NCBI GenBank assembly: GCA_023238725.1
Contig: CM041546.1
Span: 13,880,528-13,944,527 of the forward strand
Reading direction: 5' to 3'
From: Scortum barcoo
Lineage: Eukaryota > Chordata > Actinopteri > Centrarchiformes > Terapontidae
DNA length: 64,000 bases
Positions 12,801 through 22,780 of this stretch are shown here, piece by piece (position 1 is the stretch's first letter; each line of letters starts with the position of its first letter). Both the position numbers and the translations under genes were made by a program. The notes beneath the pieces are model-generated. The model saw nothing but the letters and a program-made list of their open reading frames with translations. It was not told where the DNA came from and did no database searches.

Positions 12801-15800
12801 CCACCCTCAGGCCCTTGGAGCAAATCACACTGGAGCAAAGAGAAGAGAGAAGAGATAGAGAGAGCAGAGGAGGGGAGTTGGAAAAAAAACAAACAACAAA
12901 AACAAAACAAAAAAAAAACAAGGATGTATGAGGGATATTAAAAGAAAGGGAAAAAAAGAGGAGAGTTATGAGAGCGGAATACACTTTTCCTTGAGAGAGA
13001 ATGGAGGGAAGCCTGGGAGAGTGCACTTTTATCTGACCTTGTTTAAAATGTGTTCTAATGTCTCACTGAAGTTGTTCATTTCACAGTTGAAAACTAACAA
13101 ATAAGAAAAACCTGCCGTTAGATAATAACCCGCTACGCTCCCGTGGTGCTGTTGTTGGTCTGTGTCTACCCAAGGTCTTGCTCCCTCTTATGGAATATGT
13201 TGCATTAACTGGATGTATTGTGTCGCTTTCTACAAAGTGCTCAGGGCATGACGCGCTCACAGCTTCCTCGTCATTGTCTCTTGATTTCTGTCTGGTGCAG
13301 ATATTCATACAGAGGCAGAGAGAGTCGCGAGAGTGGTTATTGAAATCCATTACCAAGACCACACTGTAAAAATACTCTATTACATGTAAAAGTCCTGCCT
13401 TGCAAATATAAAAGTGAAAATATGTACGTAAAGTATCAAAAGTATATATACTTTATAGGCAGAAAAATGTCCCCTGTGACTGTTTTACTATTGCATATTA
13501 TATCATTAGTTTATTATTACATATAGTATAATATGTATAAGCAGCATTTTATTGTTTTACTTGGTTGAAGTGGAGTAAATATTTTAAATTATTTTATATT
13601 GGGCTGCAAATACTTATAATTTTTATTGGTTAATTATTATTGGTTAATTTCATAGTTACTGGTTATTAATAGAGACAATTTAATGTTTGGTTTGCAAATT
13701 TTAAGAAAATAGTAAAAAAAAAACAAAAACAAAACAGCACTTTAAAATTACTGTAATTACTCACAATGCTATCAAAGGTAAAAAAAAAAAATTTAAAAAT
13801 GCAGCGAGTGAGGTTAAAAGTCTTGTTAAAAGCCTAATGGTGCGCTGCTTGTGATCTTTCCAGAAAAGTCACCACCGAGACCTGGGTCGTAATACTGCAT
13901 ATACAGTATTACAGTATATGCAGTCAGTGGGCCATAGGCTCAGTCACCATTGTGGTGCGTTATTCTGCCACAGATAGTGACTTAACAGACATTTATTTAA
14001 ATGAAAATCTTCAAGATTACATCTTTAAGTACTGTACTTAGTAAATGTACTTAACTACTTCCCAGACCTGAGCCTTGAAGCTTATATGATGACATGTGTA
14101 GATTATGGACAGCTCTCTCTGGATGTTTAGGAATAAACCTATGTAACCCTCAACGACATAACATGAAACAAGATTCACCACATTTCTCTCCACGAACGGA
14201 GCACTACATCTCCATATTTTGACATGTTAGGTCTTGTTACTTGACTCATTCCTTGATTACACAGGCCAGACAGAGTTGCAATTATTTGGGAGTTTATGTG
14301 TGTGTGTAAGTGTGTGTTTATGCGTATTCGCCTCGGACAAAATGCAGCATGGCAGCTGTGCTTACTGCTGCTGCATGTCTGGTTAATAGATCTGCTAATA
14401 CTGCATTTTGTGCTTTGCCTGTTTTCCTTGTAATGGGCACATCAATTTGATAAACCATTTCTTTGTGTTGCAGAGAAAATTGCAATTTTTCTCCATCCCC
14501 TTGTCTTTCTCCTCCCCCTCTTCCCTAATCACTCCATCTTTCTCATCCCTTGCCCCCCCTCCGTCATACTCACATTGCTGTTATTGCCGTTGTTGTTCTC
14601 AAATCTCGTCTCAATGCGGATGCTGAACTTGGGCAAGAATGATACCTACGAAGTGACAAGAGGTAAAAATGGCGAAAAAGGGGGTTGAGGGCAGAGATAG
14701 AGAAAGAGGAAGCAGGCTGCAGATTAGATCCACTGATACTGGAAAGAGATGAGCTCTGTTGCATTCATGTGCAGTAAATGATGTGTGAGAATACTTACTG
14801 AGTACTCTGCAGCACCAGGGACGTTCAATATGGATAGGGAGAAACAGCATTAGTTACTCATACATGCATGAGCACGCAATTGCTCTCACACACATCCTGT
14901 TGCGTTACCACAGGGGGATACATGCATACGTAGTGATAAATATTTGATGGCACTTGGAAAACCAGCTGATAAAAGTAAATAAGTGTTGTATAATGCATTC
15001 AGGCGAAGGTAACCTGACGTTTAACACAAACAACAGCCCTCAAACACACACCTGTGATGGTGTACGGGTAGAAGTTCCAGGCCTTTTCTATCACATAGAA
15101 GAATCGCGGGACAAACGCTTTTGCCCAGGACGGCAGTTTACTGAAAAGCAAAACACGAAGAAAGACAGATTGCGGTCAGAGAGGGGAAGAGTAGGAGGGG
15201 GAGATTATGAAGGGAGACAGAGAGATCCTAAGTGGTGGTGCCATTTATAGCCAGATTACCTGTAGGCTACTCTCGCCACAGCGTTCATTTGTATGACTCA
15301 TTCCCAATTACACCTGTGGTGATGAATTGTTACTGTAGTGTCTAGGTCACATGTCAGAGCATGATTGAGGTAAAATACATTTTGTCCTCACTGTACTTAC
15401 GTGTGTATGTGTGGTATGTGTGCGTGTCTGCACGTGTGTGTTCCAGCATATCTTTACTAATGAGGACCAAATGTCCCACAAGCACAGTAAGATTAGGAAA
15501 ATCCTCCACAGTGAGAACATTTCTTTACTTCTTTTAGAGTTTATTTTAGGATTAGGCCTTGGGTTTATAGTGGTGATTAGAATAAGAGTTGAGGTTACAT
15601 TAGGGTAATGAGAGAGGTTAGCTTAGGGTTAGGAAATGAATTTAGAGTTAAAAGAGAATTCGGATTGGGTTTCTTTTTTTTTTAACTGAGCTTTCATCAT
15701 GATCACAGTTCACTGATTAATAGTCTGTCAGACTGACCACGAAGCAAATATAGCACATTGTTTCAGGACAATAACATGGACACTGCTGTAGCTCCGTATC

Positions 15801-18800
15801 TACAAATTCCTGTGGTTGAACAGTCATTACAACATTTGTCACACTTCCCTGTTTACTTTAACGATGCTAGCACTTTTGCTGTGTTTAAAACATACTCAAA
15901 AGCACAACTAGAAAAACTGTCAGCTTAAAACAAATACAAAACTCCTTTAGGTATCATTTAATTTCAATACCCCTTATTTAGGATCCAGAAGAGATACATA
16001 AAAACACTAACAAATGGTAAATAAATGGTTTATAACACCCTATAATATAGGTGTATTTAGATATAAGGACATTTGTAGGTGTGTATTCACAGACAGGTTG
16101 AAAATACTCAAAGTAGTTTAACAAATGAAATCTTAATCCATTACAACATTTCTCCTATGAATAGATTTCTTGCGCTCATCATGAGCATGTAGAGTTTTGT
16201 ATATGCTGCCCTGTATTTTGTACATAAATAAATAATTTACCAGTGAATATAATTATGATACAATAATGGTAAATAAATAATCAGAGTTGTTCATAAATAC
16301 ATTAAATCACTAGTTTAAGGTCTGTTTCAGGTTTGTACGGTAAATATGAAGCTACAGTAAGCTGGTTAGCTTAGCTTAGCATAAAGACTGGAAACAGGAC
16401 GAAGGAACTAGCCTGACTCTGTCCACAGGTGACAACATCCAGCTACGATGTGCTGCTTTGTGGAGGGTTACGTGTTGGCCAACATGTGGGGTTGAAGTAG
16501 TAACCTTCTGGAGTCTCCAATGGTTGCCTGGCAAAACAATCTGTTCCTAAACACTTTAAAATGTTCTAGTTTCTGCTTACAGCTACATTGTGTGTTAGAA
16601 AACCTCAATTAACTACTCCACTATACTGTAAAAATCTATATGAAGATAAAGTGTTGTCATCATTTCAATGTATGAAATTAACTATTAACAAAAAAATATC
16701 TCAGATTTTGTGATTCTATGGTATGACAACAGAGTATATTTTTAACACTAAAAGAGAAATATCAGAGCCTAAAAATTCCCTGTCCTGTTGTTTCAGCCAT
16801 TAGGATGTCATGGAGATGTTTTTCTCAGCTGGAAGAACTTGAAGGTTTTATTGGATGATGAGATAATGGTACGATAACATTTTCAAAGTAACCCCACAGT
16901 TCAGGCCTCAACACGTTTCTGGCACCAAGTAATTGGACTTTGGATGCCGGTAGACTACATTGCAATATGGGTGTTACTGTGTTGAAACAACATTATATTG
17001 CTTGTCAGAAGTGATACCTACAGCTTGGATCTATGGCACGTAAAGCTTGATGGTGAAAGAGATCAAAGATCGAAGGCAATCAGTTATGATCACAACAGAG
17101 CTGACAACTTGAGGGTAAGGCTCAGATTGCAAATAGCCAGAATTATTAGTTTTAGTGCATCATTAGTACAGCAACACAATGGATTTGCACTATACCTGCT
17201 GAGGTAGATTCGTTTTTCCGTTATCTGTCCCAGGCCATGCTGAGGGTGAATATCTGGCTCATTCTTCACCACCTCCACCCCTTCTCCCCCGCCGCTCTGC
17301 TCACAGCTGTGCTTGCTGATCATGTAGAGCTGGCCAATCCTGTACTGGAGCCCGAGGAGAGGTTTAGGATGGGGTTTATGGCAGTGATGATTGGAGATGG
17401 GGAGAAGAGAGTGAGAAAAAAAAAACTGTTGAGAAAACACGAAGCACAAAGCAGAATCATCTTCTCTAATCTTCAAGATGGCATCCAAAGTGACAAAGTG
17501 AGTGCAGCATTTCACTCAGTGTCTGTTGATTGTGGTCATCGCTCAAGGAAAATTTCAACTGAGCAGGTAGGCCATTTATCTTTGATGTCTTCAGACTTTT
17601 GGAAAAAACTCCCACATTTTGCCTTTTACAAATAAAACATTGAATTCATTAACAATAAAAGGCAAAATTGTTGGATTCAATGTTTTGCAATCACCAGCCT
17701 GTCTTGATATGATATGCCCCGTATGTGGAGGCTGATGGTAGCCCTTAGTCTGAAAAACGTATATAGTCTCAGTTTAACACAACTTCATTTTGTTATTTCT
17801 TCCTACTCTGCATGTACAACATTTATTGTGTGTCTCTCTGTCACGTGTGTGATTTTAAGGTTTGGAAATAAAATTCCTTAAATTTCAATTTAAGAAGGGG
17901 TTTAAGTGGAGAGATATCTGACAAAATCTCTCACACCGGTGGCCGCAAGGTAATAAAGAACTTCAATAATCAAATATCCAGTCACATCTAATCAACAAAC
18001 TGTACACTCCATTGGGGTAATTATAATAACCATCAGCCACTAAGAGGAAGTAGCTGGTGGTGAGAGGACAGAAAAATGTCCTGGCAGCTGGTTCAGCCGT
18101 AGTTGCTGAGTCCGATTTTGTCTCGACAGGCACTCAGTCAGTGCTGCTTAGGCCCAAGCTTTGTATTTGCTCCTCATTTTTTAAACAGTCATTTGCAGTG
18201 TATAAAGATTTCCCTCAAGTGACCATATCAGACATCAAAATTTAATTTGGCCAGCGAGGGTAAATGCGTGGTGTCTAAATTAGGAGGGGAATGGGACTTG
18301 CCGCAGCCCTAGTTTGTGCTCGGTGCTGATGAGGCGGGAGTCCACAGTCTAAAGAGGACGAGGCCTTTGGGCATCTGGAGCGGCCTCCTCCATGAGCTCA
18401 GCCTGACAGGATCAGTGTTTTCTTTTGAAAAAATCACAGTTGTACTGTTATATTGACATCATTCTTTGTTTTTTTTTTCTCCATAAAACTGTTTCTATCT
18501 GCAGTATTTTGTTTTGCTTTTATTGCAAACCACTTGGTGAACTTTGTTTTTAAGTTATTAAGAAAAAGCAATAAAGCTATACTGTAAACAACAAAACTGT
18601 TCTGCTGTGGCCACCTTAATGTAATTCATTTTCGTGCCCTATATTGTTGTGCCACTAAAGCACTGTTTTAATTAAAAGTAGAAAAGGAGAAAGATGGGGA
18701 GGAAGAGAGAAAGAGGAGGGCAGATCTCAGTTTGCCATCCTTCACTGTACTCTGCTGACATTGATGTGACACTCCTCCTTTTTGTTCCAATTACTGTAGA

Positions 18801-20591
18801 ATGTCAACATTCAATATTTACTTATTGGGTATTCATGGGACTTAATTAATCAAAGCTATGGGTGTTTAACAGACTACAGAGCAGTGAGCTCCTCCCACAC
18901 ACAGGTTGTGAATCTTTTTCACCTTCTAGAAAACTACTCTTAGCAGGAAGTTGAGAAAATGTATCTGTCTTTAAATCACTATTATGCACAGGCTGAATGG
19001 CTGTGATGAGTGGTTTGTTTTTTTTGCCATGTCTTTTCCTCCTGCTGTTTTTTAAAAACAGGCAGGATGGGTTTATAAGCAATCAGTTTGTCATAAATGC
19101 CAGAAAAGTTTAAATATAGCACATCATTGTGGGGTGGAGACTCTGCAGACAGTGTCAGTGTAACAGCAGCTGAAAGTGGAAGAATCAACGATTAAAAGAT
19201 AGTACAGCTCAAAACAACTCAAAGAGCAAAGACTTGAATTTGTTATATAACCCTGGATCTGTCCACTGACAACAAGAAACAAGAAACAAAAGCCATATCT
19301 AAATATTTGCAATAGATTGTGTACTTGGCTCAAAATCTGTCTTATTCCTTTTAATGTGGTGTCATACCGTGAAGAAAGTTTTCATGTTTTATGATCTTAC
19401 AAAATTGAATCAAAGTAGATTTCTAGCTTTTTTCCGACACTTCTCAACAGAAAAAGATGGCTCAGTTTTTGAGGACGGCCTGATTTAGCAGTGAGGGATA
19501 GGTGTATAGGTGAGTCCTGTTAGAGGGGTTAAATAATGCAAATATGTACTTTGTTATTTAGATCACTTTGTACAGATCTGTTGATTGGGGTGAAAACAGT
19601 CACGACTGTGATGTTACAGGTTGGATAAACATATTGTGCAAAGTGATTTGAATCTTTTCCTCCATTGTGCTCTACTGTACAGGGATGTGTTGTGTTCAGT
19701 ATCTTGCTCAAGGACACGTCCTGAACGTACACATTCTGAGCTGGCGATCAAACTGCGAACCCACTCTATTACCTGAACTACAGCTGCCACCTGTCTGCTT
19801 TTCCACAGCCCAAAGTCCTGCTGAATATTTCACGACTGAAAATCAACACTATTCCCTCTCAAAATGAAGCAGGGGTTATGGCGTTGTAAATGGCTTGGAC
19901 TGAGAGAACTGTCACGATTTGATAGTGCCTCAAATAAGCTGCACTCAGACTTACATTACATTCAGGCGAAAGAGGATTTGCTGCAGGCTCAAGTTTCTGT
20001 GTGCCCTGTAGTGATACCGTAAATCCTATTTTGGACTGCTATTTGTCACTGTCATTGTTGTGGTAACAGGTAGAATTGAAGGGGGGAGGATGGTATAGGA
20101 GGTCATGAGGACATTCCTTTTGAAGGGCACTTTGGTGCATAACTCCCTCGTCCACCCACCTTTTCTCCCTCGCGGGATCTCCTTTGTTTATAGACCCGCA
20201 GGCTGAATGCCTTTGTTTGAGTTTAGGTTTTGTAAAGCAGTAACCAGTCCAACTAGTTCAAAGCGCTGCTAGGTGTGCTTATATGGCCGAGGGAAGTGGA
20301 GGAGCAGACAGATGGGGAGATAATTTAGACAACAACAGCAGTGCTATGATGCTGCTGGCCAGGTGTTGTGCGTTCGGTCTGTCAGATTGGCCCGAGCCCG
20401 TCGGCGCCGAGCGTACCTTTCTACCTGCTGTGCCAGAGCTCCCACAGAGCAGCCGCGGGAGGTCTGCGCACTCTGTTGGCACTTTTCTTATCAGCGCATT
20501 AACACCTTCAAGATTACAAGCTGAAACAACGTTTTTCCATTTGAAATAAAACCCTCTCTTTTGTCTTTCAATTTAAAGTTGCAGCAGGGTA

Positions 20592-20622
<31 letters not shown>

Positions 20623-20700
20623 CCTGAGCGTGGGAAAGACAAACACACTTACCTCATCTACAGTCAGTGGCATACATACGCGGTACTCTTTCATCAACAT
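7325..20700 (-). CDS. pitpnc1: PITPNC1-like (RdgB-beta) phosphatidylinositol transfer protein, complete, 10 coding exons
   Basis: Cytoplasmic lipid carrier of the PITP (START-like) fold; PITPNC1 proteins move phosphatidylinositol and phosphatidic acid between membranes. Exons in transcript order: 20700-20653, 17344-17196, 15140-15052, 14806-14799, 14645-14574, 12627-12535, 11290-11135, 10246-10183, 9988-9902, 7482-7325. They sum to 924 nt (307 aa plus stop), with all phases consistent. The protein opens MLMKEYRVCMPLTVDE, nearly the PITPNC1 N-terminus. T58 and K60 (in QITEKR) and N88 (in KAWNFYPY) sit where class I PITPs hold the inositol headgroup. The region after about residue 205 (IRDILLVGHRQ, DEWHGLSLEEVREYE) follows PITPNC1. 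The 52-residue tail does not resemble the human tail I remember. The start is chosen by homology and a favourable context (ACCATG). Family assignment is firm; a or b paralog, or a separate ohnolog, is undecided. Confidence 0.92.
8719..8903. repeat. Direct repeat, left copy
   Basis: Shares an ordered series of blocks with 9371-9562: GAGACAAACCAAAAG, AGCTATTGGAA, GGAGAGAGAG, GGGCCAGTTTAT, AGCCTAAGGGC, CCCATGTCAACC, CTGGTGAGCC and AAGACAATG. By eye identity is high with small indels. Confidence 0.75.
9371..9562. repeat. Direct repeat, right copy
   Basis: Partner of 8719-8903, in the same orientation. The 467 bp between them (8904-9370) contains the end of an open frame on the plus strand that I do not recognise. 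The pair could be terminal repeats of a small element or a local tandem duplication. Confidence 0.75.
9775..9814. repeat. CT microsatellite
   Basis: About 20 CT units on the plus strand, inside pitpnc1-like intron 9. Confidence 0.95.
9902..9988 (-). CDS. pitpnc1: pitpnc1-like coding exon 9 (residues 227-256)
   Basis: Completes Gly227 and reads LSLEEVREYEQAMQEKTNSK, then VKCSQNNT and the first base of Gly256. Acceptor TTTGCTTTCCCCACAG, donor GTGAGG. The helix EEVREYEQAMQEKTN corresponds to DEVREFERATQEATN of human PITPNC1. A TG repeat (CA on the plus strand, 10030-10052) lies about 40-65 nt upstream of the acceptor. Confidence 0.93.
10030..10052. repeat. CA microsatellite (TG on the transcript strand)
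   Basis: CA run in intron 8, just upstream of the exon 9 acceptor on the minus strand. Interrupted TG-rich sequence fills most of the gap to the acceptor. Confidence 0.9.
10183..10246 (-). CDS. pitpnc1: pitpnc1-like coding exon 8 (residues 206-227)
   Basis: Reads NIRDILLVGHRQAVAWIDEW, then H and the first base of Gly227. Acceptor GGTATTATTTCAG, donor GTGCGT. The HRQA..W.DEW pattern matches the late PITP-domain helix of PITPNC1. Confidence 0.93.
10247..11134 (-). other. pitpnc1-like intron 7 (0.9 kb)
   Basis: I see nothing recognisable in this intron. The open frames on either strand at about 10367-10766 have no splice support or family resemblance. Confidence 0.5.
11135..11290 (-). CDS. pitpnc1: pitpnc1-like coding exon 7 (residues 154-205)
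   Basis: Reads DLSRWQSSKTGRGPLEKGW, RDDHKPIMCSYKRVQ, CSFEVYGFQTRTEEFIHR. Acceptor CTCTGTGCAG, donor GTGAGA, phase 0 on both sides. KTGRG, GWRD, PIMCSYK and EEFIHR are PITP landmarks. Residues V192-Y193 take the place of the Trp-Trp membrane-insertion pair of class I PITPs. Confidence 0.95.
11291..12534 (-). other. pitpnc1-like intron 6 (1.2 kb)
   Basis: No exon is recognised. The segment 11925-12320 resembles the 6.6 kb repeat family (CAGTCTTTATGCTAAGCTGTG). Two tandem CCCTAA units occur at about 12018-12032 inside that repeat. Confidence 0.5.
11925..12320. repeat. Teleost-type interspersed repeat, copy 3 (degenerate)
   Basis: Contains TTTTCAGAAATATGTTTACTT near the left end and CAGTCTTTATGCTAAGCTGTG near the right, matching the order of motifs in the 6625-7110 copy. 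Degenerate. Confidence 0.45.
12535..12627 (-). CDS. pitpnc1: pitpnc1-like coding exon 6 (residues 123-153)
   Basis: Reads VFGDTPTPGEHVSFLDILSD and then PIPEKHYKESE; phase 0 on both sides. Acceptor TGGATGTAG, donor GTACGC. The stretch FLDILSDPIPEKHYKES corresponds to FIDIACDEIPERYYKES of human PITPNC1 (from memory). The segment before it is diverged. Confidence 0.92.
12628..14573 (-). other. pitpnc1-like intron 5 (1.9 kb)
   Basis: No exon is recognised. It contains a repeat of the AAGTA type at about 13366-14065 and a purine-rich tract near 12835-12965. The plus strand around 14490-14560 is pyrimidine-rich. Confidence 0.55.
13366..14065. repeat. Teleost AAGTA-type repeat, copy 1, possibly with an inserted fragment
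   Basis: Phrases such as CTCTATTACATGTAAAAGTCC, AGTATCAAAAGTATATATACT and AAGTACTGTACTTAGTAAAT are characteristic of a repeat common in teleost genomes. Inside it, from about 13590, the phrase GGGCTGCAAATACTTATAAT suggests a second element. The borders are approximate. Confidence 0.5.
14574..14645 (-). CDS. pitpnc1: pitpnc1-like coding exon 5 (residues 99-122)
   Basis: Reads VSFLPKFSIRIETRFENNNG and ends N-N-S-N before donor GTGAGT; acceptor CACTTCGTAG. An in-frame TAG is part of the acceptor, so the exon cannot extend upstream. The FSIRIET strand matches the PITP core. The Asn-rich end is a variable loop. Confidence 0.92.
14799..14806 (-). CDS. pitpnc1: pitpnc1-like 8-nt microexon (residues 96-98)
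   Basis: The minus-strand sequence AGTACTCA lies between acceptor GGTGCTGCAG and donor GTAAGT. It completes Glu96 and adds Tyr97 and Ser98. Exon 3 ends in phase 1 and exon 5 begins in phase 0 right after an in-frame TAG, so a link of length 2 modulo 3 is needed; 8 nt fits. The product EYSVSFLPKF aligns without gaps to the family (EYTCSFLPKF in human PITPNC1, from memory). Confidence 0.85.
15052..15140 (-). CDS. pitpnc1: pitpnc1-like coding exon 3 (residues 66-95)
   Basis: Completes Ser66 and reads KLPSWAKAFVPRFF, YVIEKAWNFYPYTIT, then the first base of codon 96. Acceptor TGCTTTTCAG, donor GTGTGT. N88 in KAWNFYP matches the conserved lipid-headgroup Asn of PITPs. Confidence 0.95.
15455..15640. 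repeat. Repeat with GAGGACCAAATGTCCC and TTAGGGTTAGG motifs
   Basis: The phrases TGAGGACCAAATGTCCCACA and GCTTAGGGTTAGG are typical of a repeat I remember from teleost introns. The TTAGGG-like motifs are part of the repeat and not a telomere. Confidence 0.45.
16300..16460. repeat. Teleost-type interspersed repeat, copy 2
   Basis: Contains GGTTAGCTTAGCTTAGCATA followed by AAGACTGGAAACAGG and GCCTGACTCTGTCC. This is the same family as 6625-7110, recognised from memory. It is a fragment with no coding capacity. Confidence 0.65.
17196..17344 (-). CDS. pitpnc1: pitpnc1-like coding exon 2 (residues 17-66)
   Basis: Begins YRIGQLYMISKHS after acceptor GGCTCCAG and ends in phase 2 (codon 66 is split) before donor GTATAG. 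It contains GEGVEVVKNEP and QITEKRIYL, both PITP-family signatures. T58 and K60 correspond to the Thr and Lys that contact the inositol headgroup in class I PITPs. Confidence 0.95.
17345..20652 (-). other. pitpnc1-like intron 1 (3.3 kb)
   Basis: No exon or gene is recognised inside. It holds a CA microsatellite beside the exon 1 donor, and near 19675-19800 a piece containing TTGCTCAAGGACACG and GCGATCAAACTGCGAACCC, which resembles a widespread fish repeat. A GC-richer stretch at about 20283-20500 contains an open frame on the plus strand that I do not recognise. Confidence 0.6.
20592..20619. repeat. GT microsatellite (CA on the transcript strand)
   Basis: About 14 GT units, starting about 30 nt inside intron 1 of the pitpnc1-like gene. 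Confidence 0.9.
20653..20700 (-). CDS. pitpnc1: pitpnc1-like coding exon 1 (residues 1-16)
   Basis: Reads MLMKEYRVCMPLTVDE and ends in phase 0 before a strong donor, GTAAGT. The start ATG has A at -3. A potential acceptor (CTCTCTGTAACAG) ends 4 nt upstream of the ATG, so a separate 5' UTR exon is possible. A CA repeat (GT on the plus strand, 20592-20619) begins about 30 nt inside the following intron. Confidence 0.92.
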
Positions 20701-22562
20701 GGTGCTGTTACAGAGAGGACTGTCTTTGTTAACTGTGTCTGTGCTCGAGTCTCGTCTATCTCAGCTGTCTTGGTTGCATAGTAGACACGTTCAGGCAAGC
20801 TACACTGCTGCTGGATCGCTGTGACCTCTTTTCTGACGATCTTCTTCCTTTGTTTTGCTGATGTCAGTAATCCATGGAGTTAAGTCCAGTCCTCCCTGTC
20901 AATGAGTATCTGCTGTTTGCTTACTTCCCCCTCTCCACTTCTTACAGCCTCGTCTCTCCTTTTTTGTTTCTCTTCCTCAATTAATCTCCTGGACCCCAGC
21001 TTTTTAAGCGCTGTCTCACACTCCTTTTTGTGTTACTTCTGCTTTCTCCGCTCCTGCCTTCAGCTGCCCTTTCTGTTTGCTTGTTCCTCTCTCTTTTAGT
21101 TTCTGTTTACTCTCCTTCACCACGGTGAGAGGGTAGTAATTAGCATCGAGGCAAGATTGAAACCCAACCAACTCTACCTGTTCTTTCCCTTCTCTTCCCC
21201 TCTGCGCTTTGTTCAGTTCCTCCGCAGGCTTCTCATGTGTAACCTTGCTGCCTGCTCAGTGCTCCTCCCTTTCCCCTCAGCCGCCCTCCGCTGCTTTCAG
21301 TTCCTCACAAATTCCTTTGCCTGTTGCCTCCTTATCTCCCTTTTAAACCCCCTCCCTCCCGTAGTATCCGCTCTCCGCCCACTGTACTTTAATACCTCCT
21401 CACCTGTGTCACCCCCTCCACACCTCTCCCTCCCTCTCTGATCTTTATCTCTCTTTTCTTGTCCGTCTCTGTCGCCACCAGTGTTTTCAACAACTCCGTC
21501 ATCTTTCTATATCTGGCAACGACGTTAAGTAACGTGGTTTGTTGACATCAGTACTTGAATTTGATGCACATTGCTCACCTTACCTCCCCCATGACAGCAC
21601 TCAGGGGGAGTTGGGGTTGGCCATTGGATTAAATATTGCCAGCCTCTGAGAACTTCCATTAAGCACAGTGTCAGACTCGCTTACATTGTGCTACCTCCTG
21701 ACCTTCAGCTGGGTTTAATTGAATCCGTGTTTAGTCAATGAGTAGAGGGATCGAAGCAGTCATAATTTCTCACCCGTGTCCGTCCTTGAGTCACGGGACC
21801 ACTCTGCTTTTGTGTGGGTAAGAGCTGCCAAGCACACATTGTCGCCTCCCCATCAAATAAGAGAAGCAGATGTTTGGCTTCTCTGGGTGAGTCTGACAGG
21901 GACCAAAACCCACAACGCGGCCCAGGATTCTGCCCCTCCGGTGGAACTCGCTCACTTTTGTCAGTGCACCTTGAGACGGGGGCCAAAGTGGTTCTCCTCT
22001 CCGCGTGTCTTCGCTATCATCCGCTCCGCAGTGAAAGAGTGGCGAAAACAAATTCCTGGTGGGGTTTGCTCCTATCTTATCAGATCAGTGTTTAGAAAAG
22101 GGAAGCCACTTCAGAGAGCTGAGGTGTGCTTCGCTTGTCACTGCCTCGATTCTCCCTGGACTCGACGCGCACAGAGCCATGACAGCACATGCATCGTTAC
22201 AGTTTAAAAGATGATTGGTGGCGACTTAGATGTGTATTCAGCTGTTGATTGAGTCATTGATTACTTTGATTGATTATTTAATTGTGATTCGCGAGTTGAG
22301 AGCTGAGTCAATGGTGACCATGGTGAGGAATGGTAGCACTCTTGGATGACTGATCTTGCAAATGATGGAGCTGATCAAAAGATTGGTTTCTTGATTGATT
22401 AACAAATGAAATAGATGTTTACTCTTGTTCTGTGGCTACTTTAAGTTTAAGTTCAACGTCAGAAAAGTAACTGGTTATATTTGCTGAAGAATTCAGAGAA
22501 ACACTATTATGAAATGTCTGTAGTATTTTTTTTCTGTGTTTTTGGGCATTTTCACACCTTAA

Positions 22563-22780
22563 GTAGAGATGTGACAGAAGAGAGATGACAGGAAATGAGG
22601 CCAGAGAGATTGCAAAAGACTTTCCACAAAGGGCCCCATTTACACCTGGTACTAACACGAGATCTGTATCTGGATACATTATTTGCATAATAACATCGAA
22701 GGGACCTGATATTAATAAGCATTCTTGTTATCTTGACTCTGCCAGCACTGTGATCAGATCCCAACATGCAAATTAGAAAC
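22563..22780. repeat. Probable teleost interspersed repeat
   Basis: The phrases CATTTACACCTGGTACTAACA, TATCTGGATACATTATTTGCA and GCCAGCACTGTGATCAGATC resemble a repeat I remember from fish introns. Borders are approximate. Confidence 0.4.

Larger units (their letters stand above)
15141..17195 (-). other. pitpnc1-like intron 2 (2.1 kb)
   Basis: No exon is recognised. It contains a repeat copy at 16300-16460 and a repeat resembling the fish GAGGACCAAATGTCCC family at about 15460-15640, in which TTAGGGTTAGG-like motifs occur. Confidence 0.55.

Noticed and set aside
20283..20549. Open frame on the plus strand with GC-rich sequence, starting MAEGSGGADRWGD
   Set aside because: Antisense to pitpnc1-like intron 1, no recognised domain, no splice partners.
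21776..22207. Open frame of 143 codons on the plus strand
   Set aside because: No recognisable domain, a competing frame on the other strand, and no splice or promoter support.
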